Shown here: piece after piece, positions 7,700 to 15,908 of the stretch | Layout: each line of letters begins with the position of its first letter | Numbering within the stretch: position 1 is the first letter of the stretch | Assembly (NCBI GenBank): GCA_965367295.1 | Contig: CBDUHN010000009.1 | Span: forward strand, 14,732-78,731 | DNA: 64,000 nt | Source: JAIVHA01 sp965367295 | GTDB lineage: Bacteria > Pseudomonadota > Gammaproteobacteria > DSM-19610 | Reading direction: 5' to 3' | The notes under the pieces: generated by a model | What the model was told of the DNA's origin: nothing | The model's input: only the letters and a program-made list of their open reading frames with translations | Databases searched by the model: none | Position numbers and translations under genes: made by a program

Positions 7700-8222
7700 C
7701 GATGCCGCCTCCCTTGCCTTTCACTTCCTGCAGCCACTCGGGCTGGTAGTCCTGCCAGCGGTAGGTCTCCTCTACATAGCCGATGCTGGAGAAGGACTTG
7801 AGCATGGGTGGCGGACCGCCCCACTCGGTGAGCACGAACTTGCGCAGGTCCGGGGCGCCCTCGAAGTGCACGCCGAACATTTCATGGATGTCACGTTCGA
7901 AGTAGCCCGCCGGGGTATACAGGTCGTACATCGATACATAGCGGCCGGGATTTTTCGCAATGCGGATATGGGCCGAGATCAGCATGCGTGCCTCATAGGA
8001 CCAGAGGTGATAGACCAGTTCGAATTCATCGGTCTCGGGCCAGTCGACACAGGAGATGGCGGACAGGTGCAGGAACCCGGCCCGGCCCTTGAGCAGTTCC
8101 AGCAGCGTCGGTAGCCGGTCAGCTTCCACGCGCACGCGCTTGCGGCGCGGGCCGGTATTCTCCATGCGCAGGCCGGGGATCTCCTGCAGGACGTCATCCA
8201 GGGTGCTGGGCAGCTGTTCCAT
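7689..8222 (-). CDS. NuoC-like 30-kDa subunit (Mbx K type)
   Basis: A 177-residue protein of the complex I 30-kDa family. The signature YFERDIHEMFGVHFEGAPDL is present about two-thirds along. It lacks any fusion to NuoD and has a short C-terminus compared with classical NuoC. The start codon directly abuts the stop of the NuoB-like gene (TGAATG), and the 3' end overlaps the NuoD-like start by 11 bp. This supports coupled synthesis of the peripheral arm. It carries no cofactor and is a structural subunit bound to the NuoD-like protein. Confidence 0.88.
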   Translation of the reverse strand: MEQLPSTLDDVLQEIPGLRMENTGPRRKRVRVEADRLPTLLELLKGRAGFLHLSAISCVDWPETDEFELVYHLWSYEARMLISAHIRIAKNPGRYVSMYDLYTPAGYFERDIHEMFGVHFEGAPDLRKFVLTEWGGPPPMLKSFSSIGYVEETYRWQDYQPEWLQEVKGKGGGIDAS

Positions 8223-8978
8223 TCAGGGTTCCTGCCGTTCGATGCGTTCGGGGAATTCCAGCGGGACACCGAATTCCTCGTGATAGGCGGCATACTTTTC
8301 CAGCAATGCGGTATGGGGCCCGAGACTGCCATCACTGATCTGTTCATAGCGTTTCGCTTCACTGATCACATCGGTGGGGGTGTGCCAGTTGGGCCCGAAC
8401 AGCTTCTGCTGGTTGCCGAGGTAATGATCGTAGTTGCGGTAGTAATCCTGCCAGGCATTGGCACGGCCCGCGTCGATGGCATCGATGAGGGTGAGGAACA
8501 TCTGCTGGATGGCTTCGGGGCGCGGCATGCAGCCGGCGATGTAGGTGTCCACGGGCAGGTATTCCCCCAGTTGCTTGATGGTGGCGTAGCTGTGCCAGTA
8601 CATGCCGCCGTTGATGGTGCAGGAGCCCATGCCGATGACGTATTTCGGTGCCTGCATCTGTTCATAGGTGAGAATCACCCGCTTCAGGGTCTTCACCGAC
8701 AGGTAGCCGGTGATGAGCAGGATGTCCGCCTGCCGTGGGGTGACCATGGGTTGCATGCCGATGCGCTCCAGGTCATAGCGCGAGGTCATGGTGGGCGGCA
8801 GCTCGATGGCGCCGCAGCCGGTGCAGTAATGCAGCACGAACAGGGAGCGGGAACGGCAGCGGTCGGCGATGCGGTCCAGTACTTTGGTGAGCAGCGAACG
8901 TTCGTCGCGTCCCACCTCGCGGCAGGCCACGGCCTGATCCGGGTCCTTGTAGATGGGGATCGGTTGCAGTTCCTTCAT
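8223..8978 (-). CDS. NuoB-like Fe-S subunit carrying the N2-type cluster (Mbx J type)
   Basis: A 251-residue protein of the complex I 20-kDa family. Cysteine ligands for the N2-like [4Fe-4S] cluster are visible: HYCTGCGAIELPP, GMGSCTINGG and AGCMPRPEA. It is longer than classical NuoB because of a C-terminal extension of roughly 80 residues after the last motif, rich in Tyr and Asn and not recognised. A GAGAGGT ribosome site lies just upstream of the ATG. It would deliver electrons to the site formed with the NuoD-like subunit, so the catalytic end of the complex depends on this pair. Confidence 0.88.
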   Translation of the reverse strand: MKELQPIPIYKDPDQAVACREVGRDERSLLTKVLDRIADRCRSRSLFVLHYCTGCGAIELPPTMTSRYDLERIGMQPMVTPRQADILLITGYLSVKTLKRVILTYEQMQAPKYVIGMGSCTINGGMYWHSYATIKQLGEYLPVDTYIAGCMPRPEAIQQMFLTLIDAIDAGRANAWQDYYRNYDHYLGNQQKLFGPNWHTPTDVISEAKRYEQISDGSLGPHTALLEKYAAYHEEFGVPLEFPERIERQEP

Positions 8979-8988
8979 GGCATACCTC

Positions 8989-9894
8989 TCATTTTGCCAT
9001 CACCAGTGCCACGCCCAGCAGGGCGACGCCGGTGGGCCATTTCCACATCCAGCGCAGCACATCATCGGTCTTGTAGCGCGGGAACACATTGGTCACCGCC
9101 ACGGAGAAGAACACCACGGCGGCCAGTTTGGGCAGCCAGGTGAGCCAGTACGCACCGCCGCCGAGGAACAGCGCGGCGAACAGCGCGCCGGCCACGTAGA
9201 TCTGGAAACACTGCATGATGAACAGGGAACCGAGATACTTGCCGCTCATCTCCACCATGGGGCCGGTGGCGATCTCCGCCGGTGCCACGTAGATCTCGAA
9301 GGGCTCCTTGCCGAGCATGGCATGCACTGCCAGCAGGCCACCGAGGGCCAGCACCGGCATCTGTACAATGCCCCAGCTGCTGACGCCGTTCATCTGCTGC
9401 AGGGTAATGATCTGGTTGAGATCGGTGCTGCCATAGGCGATGGCGGCTCCGGCCACCACCACCATCAGTGGTACGTCATAGCCGAGCATGGCGGTCAGGG
9501 CGCGTGAGATGCCGATGGAACCGTTGGGGTTGGCACATTGGCCGACGCCCAGTGCCAGGCCCAGCGATGGCACCATCATCAGGTAGAGCAGGGTGATGAG
9601 ATCGCCCTGCGAAGACAGGCCGCTCATGCCCGGCATGGGCAGGAACAGCACCATGCAGAACAGCCCGCCGAGCAACATCATGATGGCGATGTCGTGCATC
9701 ACGCCATGGGAGACCTGGGTCTTCTTTGCGAAGAGCTTGCCGATGTCATACAGCGGCTGCAGCAGCGGCGGCCCGACGCGGCGTTCCACGCCGGCGCGTA
9801 CCTTGCGCATCATCAGCACCAGCGCCGCCCCGGTCAGGAAGGCCAGCAGGGGCATCAACACCAGTTCCAGTATCAGTCGAATCGTGGTCATCAT
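8989..9894 (-). CDS. NuoH-like membrane subunit (Mbx M type)
   Basis: A 301-residue multispanning protein of the NuoH/complex I ND1 family. Diagnostic segments are GPPLLQPLYDIGKLF near the N-terminus and GKEPFEIYVAPAEIATG, where acidic residues line the entry to the proton/sodium path. The ATG at 9892-9894 overlaps the TGA of the upstream antiporter-like gene. A GTG 15 bp further upstream is possible but lacks support. NuoH-type proteins anchor the peripheral arm in the membrane and link redox chemistry to the antiporter-like subunits. Confidence 0.88.
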   Translation of the reverse strand: MMTTIRLILELVLMPLLAFLTGAALVLMMRKVRAGVERRVGPPLLQPLYDIGKLFAKKTQVSHGVMHDIAIMMLLGGLFCMVLFLPMPGMSGLSSQGDLITLLYLMMVPSLGLALGVGQCANPNGSIGISRALTAMLGYDVPLMVVVAGAAIAYGSTDLNQIITLQQMNGVSSWGIVQMPVLALGGLLAVHAMLGKEPFEIYVAPAEIATGPMVEMSGKYLGSLFIMQCFQIYVAGALFAALFLGGGAYWLTWLPKLAAVVFFSVAVTNVFPRYKTDDVLRWMWKWPTGVALLGVALVMAK

Positions 9895-11753
9895 AGGGCT
9901 CCTGCCCACCAGACCATGATCACCGCTGCGATGACGAGATAGGCCGGGGTATAGGCGTTGCGATACAGGCCCAGGACACCATTGGCCAGTAGCTCCGTGA
10001 GGCTGGCCAGGCCCTGTTCGGCCCAGCGCACACTGCCGCGATAAAGCGGTGCCAGGGCACGCATCAGCCCGGGGTAGAAATTGTGGCTGTAGTGATAGCG
10101 CACATCGGCGGTGAGGAAATGGCCACCGGCATAATTGTCCAGTTGATGGGTGCGGTGACTGCGATTGCCGAGCAGGAAGATGACCGCGCCCATGCCGATC
10201 ATGAACAACAGCGCACCCACTACCCAGATCATGTTGAGACTGCCGTTCGGGGTTTCGATGCCGCCCAGATGATGCGGCTGCAGGGCGATGCCGAGTCCGG
10301 TCTGGGCGAAATCCACCAGCCCCAGCAGCAGGCCGGGGAAGAAGCCGGTGATGAATACCATGGCACCGAACACCAGCATCGGTGCGCTCATGCTCACGGG
10401 CACTTCCTGTATCTCGCGGTGCTCTTGGCGTAGCTGGCCAAGGAAGATGTTGTGAATGAGTTTATAGACGCTGAGGATGGTGCCCAGGGTGCCGATCACC
10501 GCGACGATGAACAACAGGGGCATGTGGGCATCGAGCAGTGCCTTGTAGATGATCCACTTGGAGACGAAGCCGTTCATGGGCGGTAGTCCCGCCAGACCGA
10601 TGATGCCGATCAGCATGGTGACGTAGGTCAGCGGCATGCGCGTGATCAGGCCACCGAGTCGGTCGAGGTCGGCGGTACCGGCGCGATAGACCACGGCGGT
10701 CACGGCCAGGAACAGCGGTGCCTGGTAGCTGGCGTGGTTGATGATGTGCATCAGGCCGCCGGCCGCCCCCAGGCTGTTGCCGGTGAGCACGCCGAGCAGC
10801 ATGTAACCGCCCTGGCCGATGCCATGCCATGCCAGCAGCATGCGCGCATCGCTCTGCTGCAGGGCGATGAAGGTGGGTACCACGATGGTGATGGCGGCGA
10901 CCCAGGCGAACAGGTCGCGGGCGCTGAGGAAGGTGAAGGGGATGTCGAGTCCGGCCATGCGCCCGATACCCACCAGCTGCACGAAGACGATGAGTATGGC
11001 GAACAGTCCCATGCGCGAGGAAATCGCACCCAGGAAGGCCGCCGCCGGGCCTGGGGTTTCGCTGTAGGCGCGGGCCTGCCAGAGATGCAATGGTACCAGC
11101 GCCATCTTCACCCCGAAGCCGGCGCCAAACAGCAGTATCAGCTTCCACACCAGGCCCGGTGAGGCGGTGGCCAGGGTACTGCGAATGGCAGGGAAGGTCA
11201 GTGAACCGGCCTCCACCCACAGCAGCGCCATACCGCCGAGCACGGCCATGGCGCCGGCGATGGCATACAGCAGGTAGCGGAAGGCGGCCGTCATGGCCTC
11301 GCCACCCCGCTGCGCCATGATCAGAAAACTCGCCCAGCTGACCAGTTCCCAGCCGATGAACAGGCTGATCATGTCGCCGCTGGACAGCAGCAGCAACATG
11401 GCCAGCACATTGAGCGCCAGGGCGCTGTGGAACAGGCGCATGCGCGGCTGCTGGTCCTGCCAGCGACCGGCGGCAAACCAGGCGCAGAGCAGGGCGCTGA
11501 CCAGGGTGATGACGGCAAAGAACCAGCCCAGTCCGGACATGGCCCAATGCAGCGGCTGGTCGAGGATGAGGAATACCGGTCCGGTGGCCACCGCTGCGGC
11601 ATAGCGCAGGTCCAGCCCCAGGTTGACGATGAGCAGCAGCTGAGCTGCATACAGGCAGACGCTCATCCAGCCGGCCCAGCGACGGTTGCCGAGTGCGGTC
11701 ATCAACAGGAATCCCAGCAGTGCCAGTCCCAGCAGGAGGTTAAGGTTATTCAT
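9891..11753 (-). CDS. Antiporter-like membrane subunit (NuoL/MrpD family, long form; Mbx H' type)
   Basis: A 620-residue membrane protein of the Proton_antipo_M family. The conserved Glu of transmembrane helix 5 (IGWELVSWASFL) and the Lys plus nearby His of helix 7 (FGVKMALVPLHLWQ) are present, so the ion path looks intact. The C-terminal extension (about residues 500-620) contains a long hydrophilic piece and a final transmembrane helix, reminiscent of the lateral helix arm of NuoL-type subunits. It overlaps both neighbours by 4 bp. It follows a second, shorter antiporter-like gene, giving the pair seen in Mbx-type operons. Confidence 0.87.
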   Translation of the reverse strand: MNNLNLLLGLALLGFLLMTALGNRRWAGWMSVCLYAAQLLLIVNLGLDLRYAAAVATGPVFLILDQPLHWAMSGLGWFFAVITLVSALLCAWFAAGRWQDQQPRMRLFHSALALNVLAMLLLLSSGDMISLFIGWELVSWASFLIMAQRGGEAMTAAFRYLLYAIAGAMAVLGGMALLWVEAGSLTFPAIRSTLATASPGLVWKLILLFGAGFGVKMALVPLHLWQARAYSETPGPAAAFLGAISSRMGLFAILIVFVQLVGIGRMAGLDIPFTFLSARDLFAWVAAITIVVPTFIALQQSDARMLLAWHGIGQGGYMLLGVLTGNSLGAAGGLMHIINHASYQAPLFLAVTAVVYRAGTADLDRLGGLITRMPLTYVTMLIGIIGLAGLPPMNGFVSKWIIYKALLDAHMPLLFIVAVIGTLGTILSVYKLIHNIFLGQLRQEHREIQEVPVSMSAPMLVFGAMVFITGFFPGLLLGLVDFAQTGLGIALQPHHLGGIETPNGSLNMIWVVGALLFMIGMGAVIFLLGNRSHRTHQLDNYAGGHFLTADVRYHYSHNFYPGLMRALAPLYRGSVRWAEQGLASLTELLANGVLGLYRNAYTPAYLVIAAVIMVWWAGAL

Positions 11754-13201
11754 CTTGATCCTCCTGCGGTCGGCAGGATGCGGGCGATATAGGCGCTGCG
11801 GTCTGCGGCCTGGGCGGCGGTGGCGGTCAGGCTGTTGCCGATGACCGCGGTGAACAGCGTGCCGGCCAGCAGGATGATGCCCAAGGCCGTGGCCGGCAGC
11901 AGTTCGCCCATGGCCGGTGCACTGACCTGTGGTCGGTCCGCCTGGTACAGGCGGCGCAGGATCGCCACCAGGTAGGCGGTCTTGACGATGGTCATCACCA
12001 GCACCAGCAGGGCGGCAAAGCCATGCAGCGTGGTGCCGGTCCCCAGTAGTGCCTTGAGCAGCAGCAGCTTGGCCCAGAAGCCCGGCAGCGGCGGCACACC
12101 GATCAGCGACAGTGCCAGCAATACGAACAGGCCGGCGGCCAGTGGCGAGGTGCGAGCCGCACCCGTGAGTTTATGCAGGGCGCCGCCCCAGTTTTCCGCC
12201 AGCAGGAACAGGGCCGGTTTGGCCACCAGGTGATGCAGGGCCAGCGCGATGCCGGCGAGGATGCCGGCCGGTCCGCCGATGGCAAAGGCGATGGCGATGA
12301 GTCCCAGCTGGCCGATGGAGGAATAGGCCAGGGTGCGGCGCAGGTCCCGGGCGCGATAGGCGGCCAGTTCGCCGCTGACCAGGGTGATCATGCCCAGACT
12401 CAGCAACAGCAGTTGCGCGGCCGGGTCGGTGAAGATCAGCACCAGAATACGCAGGATCACCAGCAGTGCCAGCTTGGAGATCAGCCCGGTGAGCAGCGCC
12501 GTGACGCGCACGCTGGCGGCGGCGTAGACCTCGGGTACCCAGGTGTTGACGGGGAACAGTTCCGCCTTGACGCCGAAACCGATCAGCATCAGGGCAAATG
12601 CCGACAGGCCCAGCGGACCCTCGAGGGTCTGCGGTGCCAGCTGGGCGAGCTGGGCCAGATTGAGGGTGCCGGTGAGGCTGTAGACCAGGGCGATGCCCAG
12701 CAGCGCCAGCGCCGAACCGGCTGCGCTCAAGACCAGGTAGCGCAGCGCGGCGGCCAGGGCCGGTCCATCACCGCGATTGGCGGCCAGCCCATAGGAAGCG
12801 ACGGCCACCAGTTCGTAGAACACGTAGAGATTGAACAGGTCCGCCGACAGGGCCAGGCCGCTGCCACCGGCGATCAGCAATAAGGTCAGCGCTTCACTTG
12901 GCACCCGGTTGCGTTCCCCGGTGGGCCACAGCAGCAGCCCGAGCAGATTGGCCGCCAGCACCAGCAGCAGGCCCAGTCCATCGGCTTGCAGCACAATGCC
13001 CAGCGGTGCCGCAAAGCCACCGATGGCTTCCACCCAGGGGCCACGGGTCTGGACGTCGGACCAGAGGCCGTAGCCAAAACCGAGATTGGCGGCCAGCGCG
13101 GCCGGACCCAGCAGCCGACCCAACATGCCGCTGTGGCGGGTGATGACCATCAACAGGAAAGCGGCGAGGATCGGCAGGATGATGAGGATCACCGGACTCA
13201 T
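11750..13201 (-). CDS. Antiporter-like membrane subunit (MrpD/NuoN family; Mbx H type)
   Basis: A 483-residue polytopic membrane protein of the Proton_antipo_M family with about 14 hydrophobic segments. Key ion-path residues are visible: Glu in LYVFYELVAVAS and Lys in GFGVKAELFPVNTWVPE. Length and the PVNTWVPEVY-like segment fit MrpD/MnhD better than NuoL. It overlaps the MrpC-like gene upstream and the longer antiporter-like gene downstream by 4 bp each. It probably exchanges Na+ for H+, driven by the redox arm, though ion specificity cannot be read from the sequence. Confidence 0.87.
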   Translation of the reverse strand: MSPVILIILPILAAFLLMVITRHSGMLGRLLGPAALAANLGFGYGLWSDVQTRGPWVEAIGGFAAPLGIVLQADGLGLLLVLAANLLGLLLWPTGERNRVPSEALTLLLIAGGSGLALSADLFNLYVFYELVAVASYGLAANRGDGPALAAALRYLVLSAAGSALALLGIALVYSLTGTLNLAQLAQLAPQTLEGPLGLSAFALMLIGFGVKAELFPVNTWVPEVYAAASVRVTALLTGLISKLALLVILRILVLIFTDPAAQLLLLSLGMITLVSGELAAYRARDLRRTLAYSSIGQLGLIAIAFAIGGPAGILAGIALALHHLVAKPALFLLAENWGGALHKLTGAARTSPLAAGLFVLLALSLIGVPPLPGFWAKLLLLKALLGTGTTLHGFAALLVLVMTIVKTAYLVAILRRLYQADRPQVSAPAMGELLPATALGIILLAGTLFTAVIGNSLTATAAQAADRSAYIARILPTAGGSR

Positions 13202-13635
13202 GTCTGTTCTCCCACAGGCTGGCGGGTGGTGCTCACCGGCTGTGACCCGGCTGTGATGTCATCGGGCGCAGTGGCCGCAAGACGCTGCGCGAGTTCACGG
13301 GTATCCAGGGTTCCGTAACAATGCTGCACGCGAATGACCAGCCCCAGTGCCAGCGCCAGCACGCCCACGCCGATCACAATGGCGGTGAGAATCAGCGCCT
13401 GGGGTACCGGGTCGACCATCGGCAGGACAGCGGCGGGATCGGTGAGGATCGGTGCCACTGCAGCGGGACGAAAGCCGGTGGCCACCAGAAACAGATTCAC
13501 GCCGGCTTCCACCAGGGTGAGGCCGAGCAGGATGCGGAACAGGTGTCGCTGCAGGATCATGGCGGCAAAGCCGATCAACACCAGGCCGATGGCGCCGGCG
13601 TAGAACACCCAACCGAGCAGTTGCGGATCATTCAT
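13198..13635 (-). CDS. mnhC: MrpC/NuoK-like membrane subunit (Mbx G type)
   Basis: A 145-residue protein with three transmembrane helices, of the MrpC/NuoK family. Family features include the conserved helix LVEAGVNLFLVATGF with its buried Glu, and the PQALILTAIVIGVG stretch typical of MrpC. The start at 13633-13635 is supported by GAGGAG seven bases upstream; an ATG six codons earlier lacks such a site. It overlaps the upstream MrpB-like gene by 8 bp. The C-terminal tail of about 50 residues is hydrophilic and longer than usual. Confidence 0.87.
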   Translation of the reverse strand: MNDPQLLGWVFYAGAIGLVLIGFAAMILQRHLFRILLGLTLVEAGVNLFLVATGFRPAAVAPILTDPAAVLPMVDPVPQALILTAIVIGVGVLALALGLVIRVQHCYGTLDTRELAQRLAATAPDDITAGSQPVSTTRQPVGEQT

Positions 13636-14323
13636 GGACCGGCTCCTCGGCATGCAGCAACCGGTGCAGCAGCCCGGCCAGTTCCGAACCGACCTTGATG
13701 CCCACGGCGAGATAGAGCAGTGGCAGGCTGCCGGCGGAGATCAGGGCGCCGGGGTCGCCGGTGCCGAACAGCGGAATCAGGAAATCACCTTTCAGCACCA
13801 GACCCGCCAGCCCGATGGCGATGAAGGCGGCGCCCGCCAGCCCTTCCAGCAAAGCAAAGGCATGTTCGTTGAAACGGCGCAGGGGTTGCGCCAGCAGCGG
13901 CAGAAAAAAGGCCACTGCGACGATGGCGCCGCCCTGGAAACCGCCACCCGGGGTCAGGTGGCCATGCAGCATGATGTAGAGACCGAGCAGCATCAGAAAG
14001 GGGAATAACAGGTCGGCGGTGGTGCGCAGAACGAACCCGGCCGGTTGCAGGCCGGTTTGCTGGGGCCGTTCGCCGAGCACCATGCCGGTGGCCAGGGCGG
14101 CGGTGAACAGGATGGTCAGCTCTCCCAGGGTGTCGAGTCCGCGGTAGGCGAGCACCACGGCGGTGACCTGGTTCATGGCACCGGTCTGTGCCAGTCCCTG
14201 GGCCAGTATCGCCTCGCCCGCCAGCATGGGCGAGGCGCCGAAGGGCAGGTGCTGAAACAGGGAGGCCAGCAACAGGCCGAGCCCGACCAGGAACAGCAGG
14301 CTGGCGATACGCGGGTTATTCAT
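13628..14323 (-). CDS. mnhB: MrpB-like subunit with N-terminal MbhE/MrpA-tail region (Mbx F type)
   Basis: A 231-residue protein. The N-terminal 75 residues contain the AYRGLDTLGELTILFTAA motif of the C-terminal part of MrpA (MbhE). The remainder is a MrpB/MnhB domain with the marker GGGFQGGAIVAVAFF. So the E and B parts are fused, which agrees with the layout of Mbx operons, where no separate E gene is listed. About six transmembrane helices. Its ATG sits 5 bp inside the end of the DUF4040 gene, so translation is probably coupled. Confidence 0.85.
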   Translation of the reverse strand: MNNPRIASLLFLVGLGLLLASLFQHLPFGASPMLAGEAILAQGLAQTGAMNQVTAVVLAYRGLDTLGELTILFTAALATGMVLGERPQQTGLQPAGFVLRTTADLLFPFLMLLGLYIMLHGHLTPGGGFQGGAIVAVAFFLPLLAQPLRRFNEHAFALLEGLAGAAFIAIGLAGLVLKGDFLIPLFGTGDPGALISAGSLPLLYLAVGIKVGSELAGLLHRLLHAEEPVHE

Positions 14324-14570
14324 GATCGGCCTCGCTGTCCACCAGGCCGAGTTTGAACAGGGTCACCGCCAGCAATACCCCGGTCAGTCCGGCTCCGACG
14401 GCGGCTTCGGTCAACGCCACGTCGGGGGCCTGCAGCAGGATCAGCAGCACCGACAATGCCAGCGAAACCACCGACGCGGCGGCCACCGCGGCCATTAGGT
14501 TGCGTAGCCAGATCACGGCCACTGCCGCAACAAGCATGACGATGACACAGAACAGCGCCAGGATGGTCAT
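14316..14570 (-). CDS. DUF4040 / MbhD-like small membrane subunit (MrpA fragment)
   Basis: An 84-residue protein with three hydrophobic helices. The segment LLQAPDVALTEAAVGAGLT is characteristic of the DUF4040 domain, found at the end of MrpA and as separate MbhD/MbxD subunits. The ATG overlaps the TGA of the mnhG gene (ATGA). The TAA stop at 14316-14318 lies inside the start of the MrpB-like gene. In Mrp-type complexes this helix pair helps form an ion path between antiporter subunits. Confidence 0.82.
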   Translation of the reverse strand: MTILALFCVIVMLVAAVAVIWLRNLMAAVAAASVVSLALSVLLILLQAPDVALTEAAVGAGLTGVLLAVTLFKLGLVDSEADHE

Positions 14571-14887
14571 GCTTCCTGCTCCTCTGTCCCGGTCTGTTGC
14601 ACGGGTCGATGCCAGGCCTCGATTCCCCGCAACTTGGCCGCGCGGGCAATGGTGGAGGAACCCACCGGCGAGGTGAACAGGATGAACAGGGCGATCAGCA
14701 GTAATTTGAAGGACCAGTCGGGGTGGTGGAAGGCCACACCGATGAGCATGGCCAGCGCGCCCAGGGTCGCGGCCTTGGTGCCGGCCTGCAGGCGGGTGAA
14801 TACATCGGGCATGCGGATCAGTCCCAGGGCTCCGAAAAACAGGAACAGGGCACCGAGCGTTATGAACAGATCGCCGATCAGATTCAT
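14567..14887 (-). CDS. mnhG: Na+/H+ antiporter subunit G (MrpG/MnhG; Mbx C type)
   Basis: A 106-residue small membrane protein of the MrpG family with three transmembrane helices. The marker GLIRMPDVFTRLQAGTKAAT is clear, followed by LFTSPVGSSTIARAA. It overlaps mnhF by 4 bp (ATGA) and the DUF4040 gene by 4 bp. The last 20 residues are hydrophilic. As part of the E-F-G trio it forms the sodium-path module of Mrp-type complexes. Confidence 0.9.
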   Translation of the reverse strand: MNLIGDLFITLGALFLFFGALGLIRMPDVFTRLQAGTKAATLGALAMLIGVAFHHPDWSFKLLLIALFILFTSPVGSSTIARAAKLRGIEAWHRPVQQTGTEEQEA

Positions 14888-15144
14888 GGGTTTCCTCCTT
14901 CCAGCACGCGGGCGATGGTGACCACGCCGACAAAGGCCAGTGCCCCGTAGACCAGCGCGATATCGAGATAGAAGTCCTGACCGAAGCCGAGCGCCAGCCA
15001 GGCAATGGCAGCGGTGGTGATGACGGATGCGGTGTCGGCGGCCACTACCCGGTCAGGCAGCGTCGGGCCGATCCACAGGCGGACCAGGCACAGCACGATG
15101 GCCACCATCACCAGCAGGGCCGCCAGGATCTGCAGAAAACTCAT
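14884..15144 (-). CDS. mnhF: Na+/H+ antiporter subunit F (MrpF/MnhF; Mbx B type)
   Basis: An 86-residue protein with three transmembrane helices of the MrpF family. The conserved segment VRLWIGPTLPDRVVAADT lies between helices 1 and 2, and DIALVYGALAFVG forms helix 3. The ATG overlaps the mnhE stop and its own stop overlaps the mnhG start, both as 4-bp ATGA junctions. MrpF contributes membrane helices to the ion-translocating part of the complex. Confidence 0.9.
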   Translation of the reverse strand: MSFLQILAALLVMVAIVLCLVRLWIGPTLPDRVVAADTASVITTAAIAWLALGFGQDFYLDIALVYGALAFVGVVTIARVLEGGNP

Positions 15145-15641
15145 CGCAGGAATCTCGCCAGGTGCTGCTCAAAACCGGCGGCGATGGCACGGGTGGCATG
15201 CTCCAGATCGGCACCCGGGGCGGTATCGATCCAGTGCACCTGCAGGCGATCGTTCAGGACATCCACGGTCAGGGTGCCGGGAGTCAGGGTAATGCTGTTG
15301 GCCAGCAGCAGGCGACCGAGATCCGACTGCAGCCGGGTTTCGACCTCCACCATGGCGGGGTTGATGGGCAGCTGCGGGCTGAGTACGCGGCGTGCCATGT
15401 CGAGGTTGGCCGTGAGCAGCGCGCGCAGAAAATAACCAAGAAAGCGCAGCAGGTGCAAAGGCAATGCAGGAGAAAGTTTCAGGTCATCGGCGAGTCGTGC
15501 ATGGGGTGCGAGCAGCAATCCCAGCACACCGGCGCACACCAGTCCGGTCAGCACTTCCTGCAGCTGCAGACTTCCCGCCATCGCCAGCCAGGCGAGCCAG
15601 AGCAGGGTGGTGAGCAGCAGGTAACGCGTCAGGTAGAGCAT
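15141..15641 (-). CDS. mnhE: Na+/H+ antiporter subunit E (MrpE/MnhE; Mbx A type), first gene of the operon
   Basis: A 166-residue protein of the MrpE family: two N-terminal transmembrane helices followed by a cytoplasmic domain with the marker LANSITLTPGTLTVDV, a strong family signature. The ATG at 15639-15641 has AAGGA nine bases upstream; an upstream GTG is too close to that site. This is the promoter-proximal gene of the Mrp/complex-I-like operon. Its promoter must lie in the 267-bp gap before the pirin gene, where I could not identify clear -35 and -10 boxes. Confidence 0.9.
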   Translation of the reverse strand: MLYLTRYLLLTTLLWLAWLAMAGSLQLQEVLTGLVCAGVLGLLLAPHARLADDLKLSPALPLHLLRFLGYFLRALLTANLDMARRVLSPQLPINPAMVEVETRLQSDLGRLLLANSITLTPGTLTVDVLNDRLQVHWIDTAPGADLEHATRAIAAGFEQHLARFLR

Positions 15642-15908
15642 GGGCACGTATCCTTTTTGTAATCAGTGACCCGCTGTTTCCGGTGTCGCGATCATGAAGT
15701 CCGCAATCCGGCAGGTATATGGGAAAGATGCATCTGCAACAAAGTCCTCCCCGGCCTTTATCCCCGGCCTGATGAGAAACATTGCAGGAACCATGCACTA
15801 CAAAGGATAGTTGCTTACTTCACGAGTTTCTTTGATGTGCGGCAATTATTTGCGTGTATTACTGTCCGCAACGGGTGTGTTTGGCTGCAGGCCCCTGAGC
15901 CGGGGCGC

